Shown here piece by piece: positions 56,544-64,000 of a DNA stretch of 64,000 nucleotides. This stretch comes from Thermoleophilia bacterium. Lineage in GTDB: Bacteria > Actinomycetota > Thermoleophilia > Gaiellales > JAICJC01. Each line of letters begins with the position of its first letter. Positions within the stretch are counted from its first letter, which is position 1. Under the pieces are notes generated by a model. That model had not been told where the DNA came from. It searched no databases and saw nothing but the letters and a program-made list of their open reading frames with translations. The position numbers and the translations under genes are program-made. The stretch spans positions 108,425 through 172,424 of the forward strand of contig JAICYJ010000001.1 of the NCBI GenBank assembly GCA_025934255.1, read 5' to 3'.

Positions 56544-59141
56544 ATGGCTTCTGCCGATCGTCTCCGTGCGCTTGTCGACCTGTCCCGGGCGCTCTCCTCA
56601 AGCCTGGATCTGGAGGACGTGCTGCGGTGTTTCACGGCCCACGCGACGGCCGTGAACGGCGCGGCGGCGACCGCGGTCTCGCTGTGGGACCGGGACCGCG
56701 ATGTGCTGATCACCCTCACCGATTACGAGAACCACATCGTTGGCCAGATCGCCGAGGCCGACGTCGAGTACGCACTGGGCGACTTCCCGCTCTCGCGCCA
56801 GGTGATGGAGGAGCGGACGGCGGTCGTAGTTCGCGCCTCCGACCCTGAGTGCGACCCGCACGAGCGCGGCGTCCTGCTCAAGGAGGGCTACGAGACGATG
56901 CTGATGCTGCCGCTGGTGTCGCGCGGCGAGACGATCGGGCTGATGGAGTTCGCCGACGTCACCGATCGATCCTGGGACGCGGAGATGGAGTTCTTCGGCG
57001 CGCTCACAGACGTGGTCGCGGCCGCGGTGCACAACGCGGTGCTGCACGATGAGTTCCGCGAGGCCCAGGAGCGCTACCGGGTGCTGGTCGAGAACCTGCC
57101 CGCGATCACCTACGTCGACCTGGCCGGCAGCGGCGATCCTCTCTACGTCAGCCCTCAGATCGTCGAGCTGATGGGCATCCCCGCAGACGAGTGGCTGGAC
57201 GGCTTCAACGGCTGGGAGCGGAGGATGCACCCCGACGACCGCCACACCATCGCCGACTACAGGCACACCGTCGAGACCGGCGAGCCCTACTCCGCCTCCT
57301 ACCGGATGCAGGGACTGGACGGCCGCATGCGCTGGTTCCGCGATGACGCGGCCGCCGTGCGCGACGAGACCGGCGCCCCCCGGTTCATCCAGGGCGTGAT
57401 CTTCGACGTGACCAAGCAGAAGGAGGCCGAGGGCGCGCTGCAGGCCTCCGAGGCGCGCTTCCGCGAGATGCTCGAGAACGTGCGCCTGGCCGCGGTCGTC
57501 ACCGACCTCGAGGGCCGCATCACGTTCTGCAACGAGTACCTCGCCGAGCTTTCAGGCTGGTGGGAGGACGAGCTGTTGGGCCGCATCTGGTCGGAGACCT
57601 TCACCCCACCGGACGAGCTGGAGATGGAGCAAAATGCCCAGCGCGGGATCGAGCGCGGGAGCGTGGTCGCCCACTACGAGAGCTCGATCCTGACCCGCTC
57701 CGGCGAGCGGCGGCTGTTCTCGTGGAACAACACGCTGCTCCGGGACGCCAACGGCGACGTGGTCGGCCAGGCGTCGGTGGGCGAGGACATCACCGACCGC
57801 CGGCGCGCGGAGCACGAGCTGGAGCGGCTGGCCTTCCACGACCCGCTGACCGGCCTGCCGAACCGGATCCTGTTCCACGAACACCTCGATGTGGCGCTGG
57901 CGCGCGCACAGCGGGCAGGCTGCGGCGTCGCGGTGCTGTACGTCGACCTGGACGACTTCAAGCTGGTGAATGACAGCTTCGGCCACAACGCCGGTGACGA
58001 GCTGCTGTGCGAGGTGGCCGCGCGGCTGATCGGATCCACTCGCGCCGCCGACGTGGTAGCCCGCCAGGGCGGCGACGAGTTCCTGATCCTGATCGCCGAC
58101 GTGGAGACCAACGAGAGCGGTGACGTGGTCGACGTGGGGGACGTCGCCCGCCGCGTCGCCGAGCAGGTGCGCGCGGAGCTGCAGCGGCCGCTGATCCTGG
58201 CCGACACCGAGATCTACACCAGCGCCAGCCTCGGGATCAGCCTCTACCCGGCCGACGCCCCCGACGCGGAGAGCCTGCTCAAGCACGCCGACATCGCGAT
58301 GTACAAGGCCAAGGAGTCCGGCCGCGACGGCTACCAGCTGTTCTCGTCCACCGGCCACGATCCGCGTGCGCAGCTGTCGATGGCCGGCCGTCTGCGTCGC
58401 GCGGTCGAGCGCGGCCAGCTGTTGCTGCACTACCAGCCGCTGGTGTCGCTGGCGACCGGGGCGTACGTCGGAGCGGAGGCGCTGCTGCGCTGGCAGGACG
58501 ATCACAATGGCCTGGTGATGCCGGGCGACTTCATCCCGCTGGCCGAGCGCACCGGGCTGATCGGCCCGATCTCGGAGTGGGTGATCGAGGAGGCCTGCCG
58601 CCAGAGCGCCGAGTGGCGCTCGATGGGGCTCGACCTGTACGTGTCGGTGAACCTGCCGGCGGTGTTCTGGCAGCCGACCGCCATGCGGCAGGTGCTGGCC
58701 ACGATCGAGCGGTTCGGCCTGTCCGCCGACCGCATGATGGTCGAGATCACCGAGTCGACCGTGATGGCCGACGCGCTGCGCTCGGAGCCGATCATCGCCG
58801 AGCTGCACGAGCGCGGCCTGCGGCTGGCGATCGACGACTTCGGCACCGGCCACTCGTCCCTGGCGCGGCTGAACCAGATGCTGGTGACCACCCTCAAGAT
58901 CGACCGGTCGTTCATCGCCGACCTGCCGGGCGACCCCAGCGCGGCCGTGCTGGTGGCGACCATCATCCAGCTCGCCCACAACCTCGGCCTGCATCCGCTG
59001 GCGGAGGGCATCGAGACCGAGGAGCAGCGCACGTTCCTGGTCGAGAACGGCTGCCAGCTGGGACAGGGTTTCCTGTTCTCCAAAGCCGTGCCGGCAGACC
59101 GGATCGTGGCGCTGCACAACGCCATGCGCGACGCCGCCTGA
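56544..59141 (+). CDS. GAF-PAS-PAS-GGDEF-EAL signalling protein
   Basis: An 865-residue soluble c-di-GMP protein. A GAF domain (residues about 5-170, ending QEFFGALT-type helix), a PAS domain (about 175-295, with VSPQIVELMGI and MHPDDRHTIADY), a second PAS (about 305-425, AAVVTDLEGRITFCNEYL), a GGDEF domain (RQGGDEFLIL intact, about 510) and an EAL domain (GAEALLRWQ, MVEITESTVMA, IDDFGTGHSSLA, LKIDRSFIADL) follow. Both active sites are kept. The domain set indicates redox or small-molecule sensing coupled to second-messenger turnover. It is a standalone gene. Confidence 0.92.
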   Translation: MASADRLRALVDLSRALSSSLDLEDVLRCFTAHATAVNGAAATAVSLWDRDRDVLITLTDYENHIVGQIAEADVEYALGDFPLSRQVMEERTAVVVRASDPECDPHERGVLLKEGYETMLMLPLVSRGETIGLMEFADVTDRSWDAEMEFFGALTDVVAAAVHNAVLHDEFREAQERYRVLVENLPAITYVDLAGSGDPLYVSPQIVELMGIPADEWLDGFNGWERRMHPDDRHTIADYRHTVETGEPYSASYRMQGLDGRMRWFRDDAAAVRDETGAPRFIQGVIFDVTKQKEAEGALQASEARFREMLENVRLAAVVTDLEGRITFCNEYLAELSGWWEDELLGRIWSETFTPPDELEMEQNAQRGIERGSVVAHYESSILTRSGERRLFSWNNTLLRDANGDVVGQASVGEDITDRRRAEHELERLAFHDPLTGLPNRILFHEHLDVALARAQRAGCGVAVLYVDLDDFKLVNDSFGHNAGDELLCEVAARLIGSTRAADVVARQGGDEFLILIADVETNESGDVVDVGDVARRVAEQVRAELQRPLILADTEIYTSASLGISLYPADAPDAESLLKHADIAMYKAKESGRDGYQLFSSTGHDPRAQLSMAGRLRRAVERGQLLLHYQPLVSLATGAYVGAEALLRWQDDHNGLVMPGDFIPLAERTGLIGPISEWVIEEACRQSAEWRSMGLDLYVSVNLPAVFWQPTAMRQVLATIERFGLSADRMMVEITESTVMADALRSEPIIAELHERGLRLAIDDFGTGHSSLARLNQMLVTTLKIDRSFIADLPGDPSAAVLVATIIQLAHNLGLHPLAEGIETEEQRTFLVENGCQLGQGFLFSKAVPADRIVALHNAMRDAA

Positions 59142-59142
59142 C

Positions 59143-59148
59143 TATCCT
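59143..59148 (+). promoter_or_regulatory. -10 element for NifU-domain gene
   Basis: TATCCT ends 7 nt before the ATG at 59156. Confidence 0.4.
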
Positions 59149-59155
59149 TCGGGGT

Positions 59156-59779
59156 ATGCCGATCGCGATCACCGATGCCGCGCTGGAGCGGGTGCTCGAG
59201 GTGCGCGCCCGCGAGCACGAGCCCGAGGGGCTGGCGCTGTGGGTCGAGATCGTGGGCGTGGCGGGCGCCGCCTACCAGTACGACATGTCGTTCCTGCGCC
59301 ACGACGAGATCGACGAGACCGACATGGTGGTGACCAGCGGCGGCCTGCAGGTGGTGGTGCCGCGGCCGGACGCGCCCGCTCTGGACGAGGCCACGATCGC
59401 GATCGATGAGCGGCTGGGCGGAGGGCTCGTGATCGAGAACCCCAAGCTGCCGGCACAGACCAGCCCGGCCCTGCGCCTGCCGGAGCTGCCCGAGCTGCAC
59501 GGCGATGCTGCGGCCCGCGTGCGCCAGGTGCTGGAACTGCAGGTGAACCCGGCGATCGCGTCGCACGGCGGCCATGCCGAGCTGGTGGCGGTCGAGGGTG
59601 ACAGCGCGTTCCTGCGCCTGGGCGGCGGCTGCGTCGGCTGCGGGATGGTGGCGGTGACGCTGAAGCAGGGCGTCGAGTCGGCGATCCGGGCCGGGGTGCC
59701 CGAGATCACGCGCGTGGTGGATGTGACCGACCACGCATCGGGCACCAACCCGTACTACGAGCCGACCGCGCCGCGCTAG
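59156..59779 (+). CDS. NfuA-like iron-sulfur scaffold protein
   Basis: A 207-residue protein with a degenerate A-type (IscA-like) N-terminal domain, lacking its usual Cys, and a C-terminal NifU domain: VNPAIASHGGHAELVAVEGDSAFLRLGGGCVGCGMVAVTLKQGVESAIRAGVPEI. The C-x-x-C (GGCVGCG) binds the bridging cluster. It delivers 4Fe-4S clusters. It ends 211 bp from the adenine deaminase gene, and the first 180-nt element lies in that gap. Confidence 0.88.
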   Translation: MPIAITDAALERVLEVRAREHEPEGLALWVEIVGVAGAAYQYDMSFLRHDEIDETDMVVTSGGLQVVVPRPDAPALDEATIAIDERLGGGLVIENPKLPAQTSPALRLPELPELHGDAAARVRQVLELQVNPAIASHGGHAELVAVEGDSAFLRLGGGCVGCGMVAVTLKQGVESAIRAGVPEITRVVDVTDHASGTNPYYEPTAPR

Positions 59780-59808
59780 CGACCGGGCGAACACCGTTGC
59801 CAGCGTCA

Positions 59809-59988
59809 AATACTCGCAAAATGCGGGAATTATCCGCTTGCGCACCACCCGCCGGTGCCATAGGTTTCCTTCTGCGCCGCTCAGGGCAGCCGAGTAGGTT
59901 GAACCCGGTCGGACGGATCGTAGAGGCGACTCGAAAGTTCGTTCGGTCGGTGGACAAAAGGCAAGCCGGGGCGGCGAATCTTTGGTCC
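59809..59988. repeat. 180-nt duplicated structured element, copy 1
   Basis: 180 nt aligned without gaps with 61719-61898; I count about 26 mismatches by eye. Identical stretches include CGACTCGAAAGTTCGTTCG and GCGGCGAATCTTTGGTCC. A 7-bp helix joins CGCCGCT (59875-59881) and GGCGGCG (59970-59976), with one T-G pair. It ends 2 nt from the adenine deaminase stop. It is probably a structured RNA; orientation unknown. Confidence 0.7.
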
Positions 59989-59990
59989 GT

Positions 59991-61688
59991 TCAGTCTCCC
60001 GCGGCCAGGCTCACCAGCCTGAACTGATCCACGTCCACCAGTCCCTGGTCGGTGATCTTGAGCGACGGGATCACCGACAGCGCCAGGAAGCTCATGGCAT
60101 GGAACGGCGCCTCGACGGTGGAGCCGAGCGCCGCCGCCGCATCTGACAGCGCCTCGCTCTGTGCCAGCACTACGTCCAGCGGCTGGTCGCTGAGCAGCCC
60201 CGCCACCGGCAGCGGCAGTTCCGCTCGCACGCCGCGGCCCTCGACGGCCACCATGCCCCCGCCCAGCTCGGCCAGGCGCCCGATCGCGCGCGCCATGTCG
60301 CCGTCATCGACGCCCACGCAGACGATGTTGTGCGCGTCGTGGGCGACGGTGCTCGCGATCGCCCCGCGCTGCAGCCCGAAGCCCTGAACGAATCCGAGCC
60401 CGACCCGGCCGGTGCCCAGGTGCCGCTCCGCAACCGCGATCTTGGCCAGGTTCCGGGACGGGTCGGCCACAGCCAGCCCGTCCCGGACGGTCGCCGGCAG
60501 CGCCAGCGCTTCGGTCACGATCTGGCCCGGCACCAGGCCGATCACGCGGATCGAGCCGCCGTCGTCGGGCGTGTGCAGGTCGTTGGGCGAGATCGGCTGG
60601 ATCCGCACGGTGCGCCGCGCCCACTCCGGCACCGGCGGCGCGACCGGCGGGACCGGCACCACGCCGTCCTTGAGCACCACCTCGGGCAGGAACCGCTCGA
60701 GGTCGGGCAGCACCAGCAGGTCGGCTCGCCGCCCCGGCGCGATCGCGCCGCGGTCGCCCAGCCCGTGCCAGGCGGCCGCGTTGCAGGAGGCCATCGCCAG
60801 CGCGTCACGAGCGTCCACCCCCGACTCCACCGCCCGGCGCACCATCGAGTTGACATGGCCCTCGCGGGCGATGTGCCCGGGCTCGCGGTCATCCGTGCAG
60901 AACGCGATCCGGCCGGGCCCGAACTCGTGCACCAGCGGCAGCAGCGCGTCCAGGTTCCGGGCGCCCGACGCCTCGCGGATCAGCAGCCACATGCCCGCCC
61001 GCAGCCGCTCGCGGCCCTCCTGCTGCGTGGTCGCCTCGTGGTCCGACCCGATCCCGGCGGCGGCGTACGCCTGCAGGCGGCGGCCGAGCACGCCCGGGGC
61101 GTGGCCGTCGACGTGTGCCGCACCCTCCAGGCCCAGCTTCGCGAGCTCGTCCGGATCACCGGCGATCACGCCTGGGAAGTTCATCATCTCGGCCAGGCCC
61201 AGCACGCTGCGGCGGCGCAGCAGGCCCTCGAGGTCTCCCGTGGTGAGCGCCCGCCGCGGCGACTCGAACCGCGACGCCGGCACGCACGACGGGGCCATGA
61301 AGAACACGTCCAGCGGCAGCTCGGCGCAGGCGTCGGCCAGCCAGTGCACGCCGTCGGTGCCGAGCACGTTTGCGATCTCGTGGGGGTCGGCGACCACCGA
61401 CGTGGTGCCGAACGGCAGCACCAGATTCGCGAACTCGTCCACCAGCAGCATCGACGACTCGAGGTGCAGGTGCGCATCGATCAGGCCGGGGACGACGTAT
61501 CGCCCGCCTGCGTCCAGCGTGTCGCGGCCGCGGTACTCCCCGACCCCTGCGATCCAGCCGTCGCACACGGCCACGTCGGCCTCGAGCCACTCGCGGGTGT
61601 GCACCGAGAGCACCAGGCCGCCCCGCACGACCAGGTCGGCGGGCTCGTCGCCGCGTGCCACAGCCAGCCGTCGCGTCAGGTCGGTCAT
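59991..61688 (-). CDS. ade: adenine deaminase
   Basis: A 565-residue amidohydrolase. DLVVRGGLVLSVHTREWLEADVAVCDGWIAGVG precedes the metal motif VVPGLIDAHLHLESSML (H-x-H, about residue 85), PHEIANVLG, VDGHAPGV, and RIAFCTDDREPGHI (Asp for the metal), typical of bacterial Ade. The C-terminal region AMSFLALSVIPSLKITDQGLVDVDQF is also conserved. It deaminates adenine to hypoxanthine. The ATG at 61688 is 8 nt after a minus-strand TAGACT. It is flanked on both sides by the 180-nt element. Confidence 0.93.
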   Translation of the reverse strand: MTDLTRRLAVARGDEPADLVVRGGLVLSVHTREWLEADVAVCDGWIAGVGEYRGRDTLDAGGRYVVPGLIDAHLHLESSMLLVDEFANLVLPFGTTSVVADPHEIANVLGTDGVHWLADACAELPLDVFFMAPSCVPASRFESPRRALTTGDLEGLLRRRSVLGLAEMMNFPGVIAGDPDELAKLGLEGAAHVDGHAPGVLGRRLQAYAAAGIGSDHEATTQQEGRERLRAGMWLLIREASGARNLDALLPLVHEFGPGRIAFCTDDREPGHIAREGHVNSMVRRAVESGVDARDALAMASCNAAAWHGLGDRGAIAPGRRADLLVLPDLERFLPEVVLKDGVVPVPPVAPPVPEWARRTVRIQPISPNDLHTPDDGGSIRVIGLVPGQIVTEALALPATVRDGLAVADPSRNLAKIAVAERHLGTGRVGLGFVQGFGLQRGAIASTVAHDAHNIVCVGVDDGDMARAIGRLAELGGGMVAVEGRGVRAELPLPVAGLLSDQPLDVVLAQSEALSDAAAALGSTVEAPFHAMSFLALSVIPSLKITDQGLVDVDQFRLVSLAAGD

Positions 61689-61696
61689 GGCCGCGA

Positions 61697-61702
61697 AGTC
61701 TA
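61697..61702 (-). promoter_or_regulatory. -10 element for adenine deaminase
   Basis: TAGACT on the minus strand ends 8 nt before the ATG at 61688. It lies between the second 180-nt element and the gene, so that element is probably not part of the ade transcript leader. Confidence 0.45.
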
Positions 61703-61718
61703 CGCGTTTTCTATTCTG

Positions 61719-61898
61719 AATACTCGCAAAGAGCGCGAAATATGCGGTTGCAGACCGGCATCCCGTGCCGTAGGTTTCCTTCTGCGCCGCTGAGGGCAGC
61801 CGAGTAGGTTGAAGCCAGGCGGACGGGCCGTAGAGGCGACTCGAAAGTTCGTTCGACTGGGGGACGAAAGGCAAGCCGGAGCGGCGAATCTTTGGTCC
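61719..61898. repeat. 180-nt duplicated structured element, copy 2
   Basis: Same length and orientation as copy 1 at 59809-59988. The helix between CGCCGCT (61785-61791) and AGCGGCG (61880-61886) is perfect here, a T-A pair replacing the T-G of copy 1. The 5' small hairpin GCG(G/C)...(C/G)CGC shows one compensatory G-C to C-G change between copies (59826/59834 versus 61736/61744). Confidence 0.7.
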
Positions 61899-61959
61899 CG
61901 GACGGACCAACGGCCCCCGCCGCAGCCGCAGCTGCGACGAGGGCCGCCTGCCTTCAGAG

Positions 61960-63573
61960 TCAGTCGCCGGCCCCGCCTCCGATCTGCGCCTCAATCTGCT
62001 CCAGCTCGGCCTCCGAGCCCATGCTGATCGGCCCCTTGAACCAGTTCTTGGCGGAAATCACCCACCAGCCGCCGAAGAACAGGAACGCCCCGCCCACGGT
62101 CAGCGGCGCGTAGTTCACGTCGATCCAGTTCACGTCGATCAGGAAGTGACTGCCCGTCACCGCCGAGTTTCCGGGGATGCCGTCCGGGAACAACGGCAGC
62201 AGGAACAGCAGGCAGATCAGCACGATCCAGCCGATCGCCAGCGGATCGATCCACTTGTAGTGGTTGCCGAGGTGCCAGGCGCCGCGCTCGAACTTGTCAC
62301 CGGCGCGGTAGCGCAGGATCACGGGAAGCACGAACGCGATGTAGAGGCCGATCACGGCCACCGACGTACCGACGGCGTAACCGACCACGGGGTTCTTCAG
62401 TGTCGGCAGCATCAGCGCCCATGCCATCGCGCAGATCGCCCACACCGAGTTGACGGGGACGCGATCGCTCGACACCTTGCGCCACAGCTGGTGGCCGGGC
62501 ACCGCCCGGTCGCGCGAGAACGCGAACATCATCCGCGATGCCGATGTGACCGACGCCAGCCCGCAGAAGAACTGGGCCACGCAGGCGATCACCAGCAGGA
62601 ACTCCGCCCACTTGTCGCCCATTGCCGTCTGCCAGATGTACTGCACCGCGAAGGTGTACTGGGCGGCCGTGTTGCCGACCGGGCCCGGGATCGCGAACGT
62701 GATCGCGACCAGCAGGATGAACCCGAAGATCACCGACACCACCACCGACATCACCATGCCGATGGCCGCCGCGCGGGAGGCGTTCTGCGTCTCCTCGCTC
62801 ATGTGGGCCGATGCGTCGTAGCCCGTGATCGTGTACTGGGCCATCAGTAGGCCGATGCCGAAAACGAACCAGAACACCGGATTCGTGAAGTTGTGACCCT
62901 GGAACCCGGAGAAGTTCTCCGTGTCCGTGAACACGAAGCTGAGCGACTTGTGGTTGTCGGGCACGACGATCAGAACGCCCACGACCACCAGCACCCCGGC
63001 CATGTGCCACCAGGCCGAGATGTTGTTGATCATCGCCAGCAGCCGCGAGCCGAACTGGTTGATCAGCCCGTGCAGCGCGATGATCACCGTGTAGGTCAGA
63101 AACACGTGGACCTTGGTCAGCGAGTAGCCGAACCAGAGGTTCATGAGTGACGATATGAAGGTGGCTGCGCCGAAGTCGATGGCGGCCGTGACCGCGACCT
63201 GCCCGACCAGGTTGAACCAGCCGGTGAACCAGCCCCAGCCGGCGCCGCCCAGCCGCGACGACCAGTAGTAGAGGCCACCTGCGGTCGGGTAGGTGGAGGC
63301 GATCTCGCCCATCGCCAGCGCCACCAGGATGCAGAAGCCGCCCACGAGCAGCCAGCCCCAGGTGGCGGCCACGGGGCCGCCCCAGCCGATCGCGAGGTAG
63401 TAGGACGTAAGACATCCAGCCAGGATCGAGATGATCGTGAACGAGATCGCGAAGTTCGAGAACCCGCCCCAACCGCGCATCAACTCCTGGGCATAGCCCA
63501 GCTTGTGGAGCAGCTGTTCGTCATCGCTGAGGCCGTGCTGAGGCCCGCTCGCTCCAGGTGATGTTGTGCTCAT
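61960..63573 (-). CDS. amino acid permease (APC superfamily)
   Basis: A 537-residue 12-helix permease. The N-terminus (DEQLLHKLGYAQELMRGWGGFSNFAISFTIISIL) and ISTYPTAGGLYYWSSRLGG after helix 2 are typical of the amino acid/GABA/choline permease group of the APC superfamily, as are YDASAHMSEETQNASRAAAIG and FAFSRDRAVPGHQLWRKV. It imports an amino acid or related amine. ATG 63573 has AGGAAGG upstream. A GC-rich hairpin near 61916-61950 follows its stop. Confidence 0.9.
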   Translation of the reverse strand: MSTTSPGASGPQHGLSDDEQLLHKLGYAQELMRGWGGFSNFAISFTIISILAGCLTSYYLAIGWGGPVAATWGWLLVGGFCILVALAMGEIASTYPTAGGLYYWSSRLGGAGWGWFTGWFNLVGQVAVTAAIDFGAATFISSLMNLWFGYSLTKVHVFLTYTVIIALHGLINQFGSRLLAMINNISAWWHMAGVLVVVGVLIVVPDNHKSLSFVFTDTENFSGFQGHNFTNPVFWFVFGIGLLMAQYTITGYDASAHMSEETQNASRAAAIGMVMSVVVSVIFGFILLVAITFAIPGPVGNTAAQYTFAVQYIWQTAMGDKWAEFLLVIACVAQFFCGLASVTSASRMMFAFSRDRAVPGHQLWRKVSSDRVPVNSVWAICAMAWALMLPTLKNPVVGYAVGTSVAVIGLYIAFVLPVILRYRAGDKFERGAWHLGNHYKWIDPLAIGWIVLICLLFLLPLFPDGIPGNSAVTGSHFLIDVNWIDVNYAPLTVGGAFLFFGGWWVISAKNWFKGPISMGSEAELEQIEAQIGGGAGD

Positions 63574-63693
63574 CCGCCTTCCTCCCTCGGGTAGAAGCAC
63601 TGATCTTCTGACCTGCGATGGCGATCATACGGTGTCGCGGCCCAGGTTTCGACTCCCGCAGGAGCCAACCGTCCGTCGTGGAAGTCCCCTCCT

Positions 63694-64000
63694 GTGCGGC
63701 ACCAGCTCACCCCTGGCGTGCTTCGGCTGTGCGCGCTGGTCGCGCTGTTCGTGTGCTGGGGCAGCTACCTGGGGGCCCGCGGCGACGACATCGGGGCGCG
63801 CACGGCCGGCCTGGTCACGGTCGCCTTCTGCCTGTTGATGATCGCGGCCCACGTGGCCGGATCCCGGGCGGCGGCGCGGGACGACCCGCCGGCGGAGGTC
63901 CATCTGGCGGCGCTGCTCGGCGCGGCGCCGCTGGTGCCGGGCCTGGTGCTGCTGCTGTGGCACCACGCGGGCGCCGGGGCCAGCGTCGTGTTCCTGTACA
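63694..64000 (+). CDS. membrane protein, N-terminal part (runs off window)
   Basis: A frame from GTG 63694 to the window end with no stop encodes three hydrophobic segments (VLRLCALVALFVCWGSYL, TAGLVTVAFCLLMIAAHVAG, LAALLGAAPLVPGLVLLLW) separated by short Arg/Asp-rich loops. No family can be named from this part. The start is tentative. Confidence 0.5.
   Translation, partial: MRHQLTPGVLRLCALVALFVCWGSYLGARGDDIGARTAGLVTVAFCLLMIAAHVAGSRAAARDDPPAEVHLAALLGAAPLVPGLVLLLWHHAGAGASVVFLY

Noticed and set aside
61689..61898. The 180-nt element as a purine riboswitch of adenine deaminase
   Set aside because: A second copy lies behind the gene, a promoter-like TAGACT separates copy 2 from the start codon, and no purine aptamer motif is visible.
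1..64000. CRISPR arrays, prophage or insertion sequences
   Set aside because: No regularly spaced repeats, integrase, transposase or phage structural gene is seen in the window.

Overview
The window is high-GC, densely packed bacterial chromosome, most likely from an actinomycete-like lineage (Actinomycetota, plausibly Thermoleophilia). That placement is inferred from base composition, an F420-type LLM oxidoreductase, a DUF2277 protein, MMPL and DHA2-type exporters, RPF-like secreted proteins, many GTG starts, and about twenty genes whose start codon sits 6-8 nt after a TAnnnT-type -10 hexamer, which implies leaderless mRNAs. I see no phage, insertion sequence or CRISPR array.

Layout. 0.1-9 kb: tRNA-Thr(CGU), an MFS transporter, DoxX plus a secreted protein, an ECF sigma/anti-sigma pair, an ABC exporter, a GST, an ATP-grasp enzyme preceded by a 9-codon leader ORF, and a C45 acyltransferase-like protein. 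9-15 kb: amidase, spermidine-synthase-like protein, enolase-superfamily enzyme, a GGDEF-EAL protein and a D-threonine-aldolase-like enzyme. 15-19 kb: a three-subunit molybdenum hydroxylase operon. 20-28 kb: a GcvT-domain protein with an unrecognised N-terminal domain, a glutamate-racemase-like protein lacking key catalytic residues, an LLM oxidoreductase, a peroxiredoxin with an in-frame UGA at the catalytic position followed by a SECIS-like hairpin, MsrA, and a cupin/FAD amine oxidase pair. 28-30 kb: a cobalt-type nitrile hydratase operon. 30-46 kb: transporters, an HD hydrolase, an exonuclease next to a CBS/nucleotidyltransferase regulator, an MMPL exporter, a PAP2/flippase-like fusion, a lipoprotein amidase, and glycerol kinase converging on a DHA2 exporter that is divergent from a TetR gene with an inverted-repeat operator. 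46-56 kb: thioredoxin-fold proteins, a trimethylamine-dehydrogenase-like enzyme fused to an ETF-alpha domain, a disulfide-reductase-like flavoprotein behind a structured leader, an amine oxidase and RsgA. 56-64 kb: an RPF-like protein, a GAF-PAS-GGDEF-EAL protein, a NifU-domain protein, adenine deaminase flanked by two 180-nt copies of a structured, unidentified element, an amino acid permease and a truncated membrane protein.

The metabolic theme is soil-type catabolism of nitrogen compounds (nitriles and amides, methylated amines, purines, amino acids and polyamines) with export systems and thiol/selenol redox defence. The strongest observations are the probable selenoprotein peroxiredoxin (24952-25413), the duplicated 180-nt element (59809-59988 and 61719-61898) and the TMADH-ETF fusion (49008-51545).
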